From contig JANQEA010000077.1 in NCBI GenBank assembly GCA_028278555.1, positions 62,001 to 126,000 on the forward strand: a stretch of DNA of 64,000 nt, in the 5' to 3' direction. This document shows positions 1-7,205 of the stretch, piece after piece. The notes under the pieces were generated by a model. The model made no database searches. It was not told where the DNA came from and was given only the letters and a program-made list of their open reading frames with translations. Position 1 is the first letter of the stretch; every line of letters starts with the position of its first letter. The position numbers and the translations under genes are program-made. The stretch comes from Candidatus Bipolaricaulota bacterium. GTDB taxonomy: Bacteria > Bipolaricaulota > Bipolaricaulia > UBA7950 > UBA9294.

Positions 1-2
1 TC

Positions 3-278
3 GGGCTCGGCGACGCATTCGATGCCATCGTCGTTGCCGGAGACCTCGGCATCTACAAGCCGGACGGCCGCGTCTTCGAGATCCTCCTCGAACGGCTCGC
101 GACGCGCGAGTCCGAGTCACTCTTCGTCGGAGACAACCATGCGATGGATATCGTCGGTGCGCACCGGGTCGGGATGCGAACAGCATGGGTCCGGCAAAAC
201 GGCGCCGAACCGTCGGAACCGATCGCTCCCGACCTCGAGATCTTCGACGTCAACGAGCTTCGGGGAGTCCTCCTGTGA
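3..278 (+). CDS. HAD-superfamily hydrolase, C-terminal part (5' end outside window)
   Basis: The last 91 residues of a haloacid dehalogenase-like phosphatase; the gene begins before the window. The visible part holds the motif III lysine (IYKPDGRVFE) and motif IV (VGDNHAMDIVGA), whose acidic residues bind Mg2+. This places it in the phosphoglycolate phosphatase/YjjG-like branch that hydrolyses small phosphorylated metabolites; the substrate cannot be told. Its TGA (276-278) overlaps the GTG start of the next gene, so the two are probably translated together. The N-terminal nucleophile Asp and the cap domain are not visible. Confidence 0.85.
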   Translation, partial: GLGDAFDAIVVAGDLGIYKPDGRVFEILLERLATRESESLFVGDNHAMDIVGAHRVGMRTAWVRQNGAEPSEPIAPDLEIFDVNELRGVLL

Positions 279-1150
279 GCCGGACGTCCGCACTGTGGGG
301 CATCGGACTGATCCTTCTGGTCTTCGCCGCGCCAGCGCTCGCTCAGACGATCGATCTCCCTCGCGCCGTGCCTCCGTTCAATCAGGCGTACACCGATGGG
401 GCGGATGCGTGGGGGAATTGCCCTCTCGGGACGGGAGGTTGTCCGGATCAGATCTGCACCACCGGCTGCCTGACGACCGCGTTCGCTTCCGTCCTCGCCT
501 ACTACGGCGTCGAGGTCCCCGTCTCGTCCGAGCACTCGTGCACCGGACGAGCCCGAAGCGGGATGGATCCGGGCATCCTCAACGACTGGCTCCGTGAACA
601 CAGAGCGTACGGGCACTGCGCACAGGATCCGTTCGGCGACTGCTGCCTCGTCTGGGAGCGTCTCCCGGACGGTGTCGAGCTGACGTTTCACGTAAATCGG
701 AGCGATGTCGGACTGAATCCGGTCGCGTCGGTCGTGATCGACCATGCCCTCCGCCAGGGACGACCGATCATCGCCGGCGTCCACTGGGGTGCCACTTGCC
801 ACGGAGGGACCGGCCAGACCGAGGACTGCCACTGGGTGATCCTGACCGGGAAGGTCGGCGAGACCTATTCGATCATCGATCCGTTCAATGCGGACTCCAC
901 GAGCCCGTACGGGATCCGGACGACCCTCGAAGCCGGCGTCCACGGGGCGTACATCATCGATCGGTTCGTCATCGTCGAGTACGACGGGCCGGGAGTGCCC
1001 AGCCGAACCGAGAGCTCGGCCTCTGGGCAACAGGATCGGACGGCCGATCGCCAGGGTTCCTCAGCGCTCGTCCTTCTGGCTGCCCTCGGACTCGTCGCGG
1101 CGCTCATCCTCCTCGTAACGGTTGGGAGTGGCGCCTCGAGCGGTCCTTAG
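275..1150 (+). CDS. secreted, membrane-anchored C39-like (papain-fold) peptidase
   Basis: A 291-residue protein. The GTG at 275 is chosen because it overlaps the upstream stop and leads straight into a signal peptide (LWGIGLILLVFAAPALAQ). The mature part has a Cys-helix motif (TTGCLTTAFASVLAYYG), then a catalytic-type His (DCHWVILTGKVG) and IDPFNA, the Cys-His-Asp/Asn pattern of peptidase C39-like family 2 (PF13529 type). A C-terminal hydrophobic stretch (ALVLLAALGLVAALILLVTV) would anchor it with the catalytic domain outside the cytoplasm. Extra cysteines suggest disulfides. It converges tail to tail with uppP, overlapping by 4 nt. Peptidase activity is inferred from fold motifs only; the substrate is unknown. 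Confidence 0.7.
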   Translation: MSRTSALWGIGLILLVFAAPALAQTIDLPRAVPPFNQAYTDGADAWGNCPLGTGGCPDQICTTGCLTTAFASVLAYYGVEVPVSSEHSCTGRARSGMDPGILNDWLREHRAYGHCAQDPFGDCCLVWERLPDGVELTFHVNRSDVGLNPVASVVIDHALRQGRPIIAGVHWGATCHGGTGQTEDCHWVILTGKVGETYSIIDPFNADSTSPYGIRTTLEAGVHGAYIIDRFVIVEYDGPGVPSRTESSASGQQDRTADRQGSSALVLLAALGLVAALILLVTVGSGASSGP

Positions 1151-1929
1151 ATCAGGTCGAGGATCAGGACGCTCAGCCCGACACAGCAGCAATAGACGGC
1201 GAAGACCCAGAGGCGGGCGCGTCGGACAACCGCCAAGAGCGCGCGAATCCCGAGGATCCCGACGACAAGCGCAACGAGCGTTCCGATGAGAATCCCCCAC
1301 CAATCGCCGCTCCATCCGCCGTCGGCCGCCACACTCCAGAGGTTGAGCAGTCCGGCGCCGATCAGCGCTGGGATCGACAGGAGGAACGAGAACCGCGCCG
1401 CCCGCTCCGGATCGACCCTTCGTGCGATCCCGGCAGTGATCGTCACGCCGCTCCTCGAAACGCCGGGCACGAGGGCGAGCATCTGGGCAAGCCCTACGAT
1501 GAGCGAGTCGACAAACCGAAGTTGCCGACGCTTCGCATATCGATGCAGCCGGCCGGCTGCGGCGAGAGCGAACGCCGTGAACAGCAGCCCGGCGCCGACG
1601 ATCGTCAACGAGGAGAAGACCGTGTCGGCGACGGCTTGGAAGAGGAGTCCGCCGACAACGATCGGGATGGTTCCGGCGATGAGGAATCCGATCTCCTTCC
1701 GACGCTCGATCGACCCACGTCGGGAGAACGCGCGCGCTAGCTCGGCGACATCCGATCGGAAGACCCAGAGGACCGCACCGAGCGTCCCCAGATGGAGAAA
1801 CGTCTCGAGAAGGACGCCGGGTGGGTCGAGGGCGACCAAGCGCTCGGCGATCACGAGATGCCCCGAACTCGACACCGGAAGGAATTCGGTCAACCCTTGA
1901 ATCAGACCGAGAAGCGCGTAGCGGATCAT
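1147..1929 (-). CDS. uppP: undecaprenyl-diphosphatase UppP (BacA)
   Basis: A 260-residue integral membrane enzyme that dephosphorylates undecaprenyl diphosphate so the lipid carrier can be reused for peptidoglycan and polysaccharide synthesis. Both family signatures are present: GLTEFLPVSSSGHL near the N terminus and PGVSRSGVTI in the second half. Length matches the family (about 260-280). The start is the ATG at 1927-1929, which overlaps the TGA of the upstream polyferredoxin gene as ATGA. The reading frame stays open far upstream, but that extension is the shadow of the neighbouring gene. It is the last gene of the gltX operon. Confidence 0.95.
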   Translation of the reverse strand: MIRYALLGLIQGLTEFLPVSSSGHLVIAERLVALDPPGVLLETFLHLGTLGAVLWVFRSDVAELARAFSRRGSIERRKEIGFLIAGTIPIVVGGLLFQAVADTVFSSLTIVGAGLLFTAFALAAAGRLHRYAKRRQLRFVDSLIVGLAQMLALVPGVSRSGVTITAGIARRVDPERAARFSFLLSIPALIGAGLLNLWSVAADGGWSGDWWGILIGTLVALVVGILGIRALLAVVRRARLWVFAVYCCCVGLSVLILDLI

Positions 1930-2711
1930 CGACGCGGCGCCTCTCGCCCGGCCTTCTGAGGTCCGACCCGTAGGGAGAGCGCCCCGAGATGGCACGACTC
2001 GACGCATTCGCCGCACTTGATGCAGTTGTGGTTGTCGTGCTCGGTGTGAGGTTCGAGCCCCATCGGACAGGATCTCGTACAGGTGCCGCAGCCAGCGCAC
2101 CGATCGGGCGACAATCGAAGATGCAGGAAACTCACGCGGTTGAACAGCGACAGGATCGCCCCCATCGGACAGAGATACCGGCACCAGAACCGGGCGATCA
2201 GGATCATCCCGCCGATCGTTCCCGCGAGGGTTCCCATGTGGACCAGGAACGGGCGGTTCACCTTCGCCACACCGAGGAACAGGTAGGGGATCGACGCCTC
2301 GATCGACGCCGCGGGACAAAGCTTGCAGAACATCGTGTCGGCAAACGCCCAAGCGGCGATCAGCGTTCCGATCAGAATCGCGAACTTCGAGTAGGAGATC
2401 GAATCTCGGATCCTCACCTTCCGGAACGCCAGGAGGTCGTTCAGCGTCCCGAACGGGCAGAACCAGCCGCAGAAGCCCCTCCCTGCGATCAACCCGTACG
2501 CGGCGATCGCGCCGAGCCAGAAGAACGGGATCGTCCCGAAGACGATCAGATTCTGGATGAGCCCGATCGGACAGACCGTCACCGCTAGCGGGCACGCGTA
2601 GCAGTGCAAGCCGGGGAAGATCAGATGCGTCATCCCGATTCCGGTGATCCCGAACAGTCCGAAGAGGAGACCGGCTCCCTGCGCAAATCGTCGCCGATGC
2701 CCGAGCTTCAT
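1926..2711 (-). CDS. NapH/YccM-type membrane polyferredoxin
   Basis: A 261-residue membrane protein with several transmembrane segments and repeated cysteine motifs: CYACPLAVTVCP, CGWFCPFG, CKLCP, CRYLCPMG, then two classical 4Fe-4S motifs, CAGCGTCTRSCP and CIKCGECVESCH. This is the NapH/RdxA/YccM layout, which passes electrons across or along the membrane. It overlaps the thioredoxin-like gene upstream and uppP downstream by ATGA. Beside two extracytoplasmic thiol-redox proteins, a likely role is supplying reducing equivalents from cytoplasmic ferredoxin to the outside; that is inference. The electron acceptor is unknown. Confidence 0.85.
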   Translation of the reverse strand: MKLGHRRRFAQGAGLLFGLFGITGIGMTHLIFPGLHCYACPLAVTVCPIGLIQNLIVFGTIPFFWLGAIAAYGLIAGRGFCGWFCPFGTLNDLLAFRKVRIRDSISYSKFAILIGTLIAAWAFADTMFCKLCPAASIEASIPYLFLGVAKVNRPFLVHMGTLAGTIGGMILIARFWCRYLCPMGAILSLFNRVSFLHLRLSPDRCAGCGTCTRSCPMGLEPHTEHDNHNCIKCGECVESCHLGALSLRVGPQKAGREAPRR

Positions 2712-3727
2712 GAGTCCCCTCCGAGCAGATCGATCAGCCGCGCCTCGAGGCCCTCCGCTCCGAAGAGGATCTTCCCGGTGTCGACGCGAAGGATCGCCGG
2801 CACGACCGTCCTGCCGGTTCGGACGACACCGCTCGCCTCGGCCAGCTCAGGCTCCACATCGACATCGACGAACCGGAACCCGATCCGGCTGTTGTGGCTG
2901 GCAGCCGCCTCGACCATCGCTTCGGCATACGGGCACGCGTGACACCAGACAGCATAGAAGACGAGGAGTTCGATCTCCTCGTCGATCGTCTCGAGCGCTG
3001 CGATCCCTGCAGGCGTCCACTCGGGCTCGCCGTGCTGCGCCTCCTCGATCCCGACACACGAGGTGCAGAGGACGGCGCCGATCCCCTGCGCCTGCTCATG
3101 CTGGTTCAGCACGACGCCGTAGGCGAGTCCTCCAAGGACGAAGAGACACAGAACCGCGTAGAGCGGCCACCTTACGGAGGCCATCCGGCGGAGCACGATC
3201 GCAGCCGCAAGGAAGGCGAACCCGAACCCGAGTGCGCCGAGACGAATCCAAAACGGATACGCCGACTCGACCGGGAGGACCTCCGGAATCTCGACTGGGA
3301 TCTCCGAGGGCGGCGTCACCGTCAGCGTCAGCGGGATCTCTTCAGCGAACTGGAAGCAGAGGTCGCCGATGCAGTAGGCGTAGAGGACTTCAATCACGTG
3401 CGACGCAATCCCGAGCGGGAGTCCCTCATCGGCCGAGAGGCGGAGGACAACCGTCCCAGAATCGAATGGCGGCAGGGCCTCGATCGTCTCCGGCTCAGGC
3501 GAGACCTCGATCCCTTCGATCGCCAGGATCGGCTCGATGTCGTCGCCCTGGTAGACGGAACCGTTCTCGATCCGCAGAATCGCGACCGCCGTGCCACCCT
3601 GAGGGATCGAGAGATTCGCGTTGTCGAGCGAGAACGTGAGGATCGGCTCTTGCCCGGCACCCCCGATAGCGATGGCGAGAGCGCTCACGAACGCGAGAAC
3701 GAACGCCCTACGGATCCTCCGATTCAC
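2708..3727 (-). CDS. secreted/membrane protein with C-terminal thioredoxin-like domain
   Basis: A 339-residue protein with a signal peptide, an extracytoplasmic beta-rich region (about residues 30-165), two hydrophobic segments (about 172-215) and a C-terminal thioredoxin fold. The active-site motif is WCHAC (Cys262, Cys265), followed by the cis-Pro segment RTVVPAILRV. The N-terminal part looks like an immunoglobulin-type scaffold; I do not recognise the family. The stop overlaps the polyferredoxin start by ATGA, and its start lies 20 nt inside the TlpA-like gene. The combination suggests a membrane thiol-redox relay, DsbD-like in logic but not in sequence. Confidence 0.7.
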   Translation of the reverse strand: MNRRIRRAFVLAFVSALAIAIGGAGQEPILTFSLDNANLSIPQGGTAVAILRIENGSVYQGDDIEPILAIEGIEVSPEPETIEALPPFDSGTVVLRLSADEGLPLGIASHVIEVLYAYCIGDLCFQFAEEIPLTLTVTPPSEIPVEIPEVLPVESAYPFWIRLGALGFGFAFLAAAIVLRRMASVRWPLYAVLCLFVLGGLAYGVVLNQHEQAQGIGAVLCTSCVGIEEAQHGEPEWTPAGIAALETIDEEIELLVFYAVWCHACPYAEAMVEAAASHNSRIGFRFVDVDVEPELAEASGVVRTGRTVVPAILRVDTGKILFGAEGLEARLIDLLGGDS

Positions 3728-4883
3728 CCGGATCGTCCTCCTCGGCGGAGACGAGCACCGCGACGGCCGCCATCAGATCCGGACCGCGCAGGCCGCGCCC
3801 GCGGATGATCCCGTCCCGATCGATGACGTACGTCATCGGGATTCCGTCGATTCGATAGACCGTGTTGATCGGCCCGTCGGGACCGTCGTAGATCTGCTGG
3901 TAGTCGATGCTGTGCTCGGCGAGCGCTGTCATGAATTCCGCGAAGCTCCGATCGAGGTTGATCCCGAGGACGACCACGCCGTCCTCGGCGAATCCCTCGG
4001 CGATCGCCTCGAGCGTTGGAAGTTCCGCGATGCACGGCGAGCACCAACCGGCCCAGAAGTCGAGCACGATGATGCTCCCCCGTAGGTCCGCGGTCGAGAT
4101 CGCCTCGCCGGCAACGTCCTCGGCCTCAAACTCTGGCGCGGGGAATCCGACGAGCAGCGGGTACTTCGGCGGGACGTCTTCGTCGGTCTCCTCGATTCGA
4201 ATCTTCGACCCTTCCGGTGCGACGCCCGTCACCCGGTAGACGACACCGCCCAGGTTGAACGGCGCGTCGAGCGGGAAGCGCTCGTGCGAGTCGCTCGACG
4301 CGAGCAGTTCCCCGTCCTCGTCGGCGTCGATCAACAAGACACCCCCCTCGAGGCGGTCGTAGCGCCCGTCGGTGTCCTCGTCGATGACGACCAGATCGTA
4401 CGAGACGCCGCCGAGCTCGATCGTCCCTTCGCGGTACGTGTCCCGGCAGTAGGTGAGAACCGTCGGCGTCAGCGGACTCCACATCACGAACAGCCGATAT
4501 GGCGCGGTCGTCCCGTCCTCGTACGCCAGCTCCAACGGAACGCTCGTCAGCAGGTTCCCGTCAGCGAGAACGCGCTCCCATTCGAACGATGCGAATTCCC
4601 CCGAGCGATCGGCATCGATGAAGAGGACGGTGCCACCCTCGGTCCGATCGACCATCACCGGATGTCGATCGGACGCCAAACGGATCGTGCCGTAGAGCGG
4701 TTCGCCTTCGGCCTCGGGCCACTCGATCCCTTCGATCGGTTCGGTCTCGAGTTTGATCCCGCGAATGAAACACGCGCCGGTCAACGCGATGATCCCTTCC
4801 GCGTACGTCAGATCCGCCTCTTGCGCGACAACTCCCGCAGCCAGGAGTCCGAAGAGTGCTACGCAGACGAGCCCGAAGCGCAT
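3708..4883 (-). CDS. secreted TlpA/ResA-like thiol-disulfide oxidoreductase
   Basis: A 391-residue exported protein. The signal peptide is MRFGLVCVALFGLLAAGVVA. About 230 residues of an unrecognised N-terminal region follow, with acidic calcium-binding-like stretches (DADRSG, DEDTDGRYD, DADEDGEL). The C-terminal redoxin domain has WAGWCSPC (Cys281, Cys284) and the cis-Pro segment GIPMTYVIDRDG. TlpA/ResA-type domains reduce disulfides in exported proteins such as cytochrome c apoproteins. It is much longer than plain ResA (about 180). Its ATG overlaps the gltX stop by 1 nt. The acidic repeats resemble EF-hand or dockerin-like loops, though metal binding is a guess. Confidence 0.8.
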   Translation of the reverse strand: MRFGLVCVALFGLLAAGVVAQEADLTYAEGIIALTGACFIRGIKLETEPIEGIEWPEAEGEPLYGTIRLASDRHPVMVDRTEGGTVLFIDADRSGEFASFEWERVLADGNLLTSVPLELAYEDGTTAPYRLFVMWSPLTPTVLTYCRDTYREGTIELGGVSYDLVVIDEDTDGRYDRLEGGVLLIDADEDGELLASSDSHERFPLDAPFNLGGVVYRVTGVAPEGSKIRIEETDEDVPPKYPLLVGFPAPEFEAEDVAGEAISTADLRGSIIVLDFWAGWCSPCIAELPTLEAIAEGFAEDGVVVLGINLDRSFAEFMTALAEHSIDYQQIYDGPDGPINTVYRIDGIPMTYVIDRDGIIRGRGLRGPDLMAAVAVLVSAEEDDPGESEDP

Positions 4884-6172
4884 CAGCCGGCCTTCCCCTC
4901 GGCGAACCCGAGGAGCCGTTCGGCGACAAGGTCCGGTCCGATCGGACTGAGGATGTCGAACAGCCCTGGCCCCGCCTTCCGTCCGGTCACCGCGATCCGA
5001 CAGGCGAGGGCAATATCTTTCAGCTTCGCCCCCCGCGCGGCGAGTCCGTCGCGGATCGCCGTCTCGATCCGATCCGGCGTGAACGGTTCGACGTCGGGCA
5101 AGATCTCGGCGAGCCCGCCGAGCAGCTCCGCCTGCGCGTCGGTGATCTCGATCTCATCTTGTGCCACGAGCGGGACGGGGAAGAGCATCTCCATCGCCCA
5201 CCCGAGGTCCCCCAATGTGTGCGAACGATCGCGGAGGAGGTCGGCGCCGGTCTTCAATCGATCGAGATCGGCTTCCCCCCACATCTCCTCGGAGACGTTT
5301 CCCCGAGTCAGGACGTGCGGCTCGACGAGATCGACGAGCCGGTCGAGATCGGCCCGCTTCAGATGCTGCTGGTTCAGCCATCGGAGCTTCGCCTCTTCGA
5401 AAACCGCTGCAGACTTGTTGATCCCCTCAAGCGTGAAGAGCTCCGTCAGCTCGTCGCGAGAGAAGACCTCGTCATCTCCGTGCGACCAGCCGAGCCGAAC
5501 AATGAAGTTGACGAGCGCCTCCGGGAGATAGCCACGGTCTCGATACTCGAGGACCGCCGTGTCTCCGTGGCGTTTCGACAGCCTCGATCGATCTTCGCCA
5601 AGAATCAACGGCACGTGAAGGAACCGCGGAACCGGTCGGTCCAATCCTCGGTAGAGGAGAATCTGCTTCGGTGTGTTGTTCAGGTGCTCGTCGCCGCGAA
5701 TGATGTGCGTAATCCCCATGTCGGCGTCATCGACAACGACGACGAAGTTGTAGAGGAAGCTTCCGTCGGATCGCCGGATGGCGAAGTCCTTCAATTGATC
5801 GTTCGGGTAGGAGACATCGCCGAGCAACTCATCACCGACCACGGTCTGTCCCTCGGTCGGAACACGGAACCACCACGCGCCTTCGTGCTCGTAGGCAAGG
5901 CCCTTGGACATGAGCAACTCGGCCGCCTCGAGGTGCGCGTCGGTGCGATCCGTCTGCCGGTAGTACTCGTCCCAGTCGATGCCGAGCCAAGTCAGAGAAG
6001 CGAGAATCTCATCGATCGACGCATCGGTCGATCGTTCCTTGTCGGTGTCCTCGATCCGTAGGATGAACGTGCCGCCGGTGTGCCGTGCGTACAGCCAGTT
6101 GAACAGCGCGGTACGGGCTCCGCCGACGTGGAGGTAGCCGGTCGGGCTCGGTGCGAAACGGACTCGGACCAT
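4883..6172 (-). CDS. gltX: glutamyl-tRNA synthetase
   Basis: A 429-residue class I aminoacyl-tRNA synthetase that charges tRNA-Glu in the cytoplasm. The N terminus is the canonical FAPSPTGYLHVGGARTAL (HIGH motif as HVGG, residues 15-18), followed by RIEDTDKERS. The KMSKS motif appears as RLSKRHGD near residue 197. It is somewhat shorter than most GluRS (about 465-490), with the saving in the anticodon-binding half. Whether it also charges tRNA-Gln cannot be told. An AGGGG ribosome site lies just before the ATG. It is the first gene of a five-gene overlapping minus-strand operon ending with uppP. Confidence 0.96.
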   Translation of the reverse strand: MVRVRFAPSPTGYLHVGGARTALFNWLYARHTGGTFILRIEDTDKERSTDASIDEILASLTWLGIDWDEYYRQTDRTDAHLEAAELLMSKGLAYEHEGAWWFRVPTEGQTVVGDELLGDVSYPNDQLKDFAIRRSDGSFLYNFVVVVDDADMGITHIIRGDEHLNNTPKQILLYRGLDRPVPRFLHVPLILGEDRSRLSKRHGDTAVLEYRDRGYLPEALVNFIVRLGWSHGDDEVFSRDELTELFTLEGINKSAAVFEEAKLRWLNQQHLKRADLDRLVDLVEPHVLTRGNVSEEMWGEADLDRLKTGADLLRDRSHTLGDLGWAMEMLFPVPLVAQDEIEITDAQAELLGGLAEILPDVEPFTPDRIETAIRDGLAARGAKLKDIALACRIAVTGRKAGPGLFDILSPIGPDLVAERLLGFAEGKAG

Positions 6173-6200
6173 CTTCCCCTCACTTTCCCCGTGGTCGAAG

Positions 6201-6206
6201 ATTGTA
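6201..6206 (-). promoter_or_regulatory. possible -10 element for the gltX operon
   Basis: TACAAT read on the minus strand, 28 nt before the gltX ATG. No convincing -35 box stands 16-18 nt upstream, so this is tentative. Confidence 0.35.
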
Positions 6207-6299
6207 CCCGATCGGATTGCGCCGTCGGAGCGCCCGTCCTCGCAAGCGACTCGTCCCCACCGTCGGATCGTTCCACGAAGGTCCCCAGAAAGAGGCCAA

Positions 6300-6328
6300 G
6301 GGAGAGGGATCGCTTGGATCCCTCTCCC
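6300..6328 (-). terminator. perfect 12-bp hairpin between methyltransferase and gltX
   Basis: GGGAGAGGGATC, a 5-nt loop, and its exact complement. It lies 54 nt beyond the methyltransferase stop on the minus strand and is followed by a moderately T-rich stretch (TTGGCCTCTTTCT). It most likely terminates the methyltransferase transcript before gltX. Confidence 0.55.
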
Positions 6329-6381
6329 CGGAGGGCTGGTATCGGGGGTGCGAGATTGGAACTCGCGATTGTTCTACAACC

Positions 6382-7038
6382 CTATCGGAGCTTTGTGTCG
6401 GATTCGTGAAGAGTCGATGATGATCCTGCGAGCAGCGACGGGCAGCGGACACGGAGGACAAAGACCTCGACCTGGTTGAATCCGAGACGCCAGCGACTCG
6501 GAAGCACCTCGTAGTGCTCTTCCTCAAGTTCCACTTGTGCCAGAAGCCGCCTCAGACGACTGTGGGAGAACCCCGGATGGATGTCGCCGGTCCGCCGACC
6601 GCGAATCCACGCACTCCAGCGGTACGCTTCGAAACGAAGGCGAGAGAACCTCACGATGTCGATCATGGAAAGGATGCCGCCTGGCTTGCAGACGCGCGCC
6701 ATTTCCTTCATTGCGGCATCGACGCGGCGAACCTCGTGGAGAACGCCCTTGGCGAAAACGACGTCAAACCTACCACTCTCATACGGGATATCGAGCAGAC
6801 TCCCCAGCTCGACCATGATGCCACCCGAAGGCTTCGATCCGAGCTCCTCAAGGGCAGCCTCAACACGCCCAGGATCGTTGTCGATCCCAGCGACGGAACC
6901 ACCGGAACCGACGTGCTTCGCAATCGCCCGAAGCTCGCTGAGATCCCGGAAGCCGACGTCGAGAACGTGATCTCCTTTCCCGATCCCGGCCATCCGGAAT
7001 CTGTCCTGCAGTTCGGACTCACTCTGGTTGCTCGACAT
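6382..7038 (-). CDS. class I SAM-dependent methyltransferase
   Basis: A 218-residue protein with a Rossmann methyltransferase core. Motif I is degenerate (HVLDVGFRDLSELRAI, lacking the usual GxGxG). It is followed by an acidic residue that would bind the ribose (VAGIDNDPGRVEAA), FDVVFAKGVLHEVRRVDAAMKEM and KPGGILSMIDIV. The layout resembles UbiE/ArsM-like small-molecule methyltransferases (Methyltransf_11/25). No substrate is suggested by context: it stands alone between gltX and the divergent macroglobulin gene. The loss of glycines in motif I is odd and may weaken SAM binding. Confidence 0.75.
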   Translation of the reverse strand: MSSNQSESELQDRFRMAGIGKGDHVLDVGFRDLSELRAIAKHVGSGGSVAGIDNDPGRVEAALEELGSKPSGGIMVELGSLLDIPYESGRFDVVFAKGVLHEVRRVDAAMKEMARVCKPGGILSMIDIVRFSRLRFEAYRWSAWIRGRRTGDIHPGFSHSRLRRLLAQVELEEEHYEVLPSRWRLGFNQVEVFVLRVRCPSLLAGSSSTLHESDTKLR

Positions 7039-7052
7039 AGATCGATTCTACA

Positions 7053-7073
7053 GGCAGAGCAGATTGCTCTGCC
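7053..7073. repeat. 9-bp hairpin in the divergent intergenic region
   Basis: GGCAGAGCA, loop GAT, TGCTCTGCC: a perfect inverted repeat just upstream of the methyltransferase start and 130 nt before the macroglobulin gene. It could be an operator or a transcript 5' structure; no regulator gene lies next to it. Confidence 0.5.
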
Positions 7074-7205
7074 GCGGGAAGGTCGAGGTCTCGAAACTCG
7101 CTCCGTCTTTCGGTGTTCATCTTCTCAGTGAACTTGCCAACGGATCGATTGCCGGCTATCAGTGATTCAGTACAACCGAGCCATTTCGGTTTGCAGGGGG
7201 CGAAG

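Noticed and set aside
6330..6392. A tRNA-like 3' half on the minus strand (GCGAG-TTCCAAT-CTCGC stem-loop followed by CCCCCG and ACCA)
   Set aside because: The T-loop base after TTC is wrong, the CCA is two bases out of register, and no matching acceptor 5' strand, D arm or anticodon arm is present. Probably chance; at most an ancient tRNA remnant.
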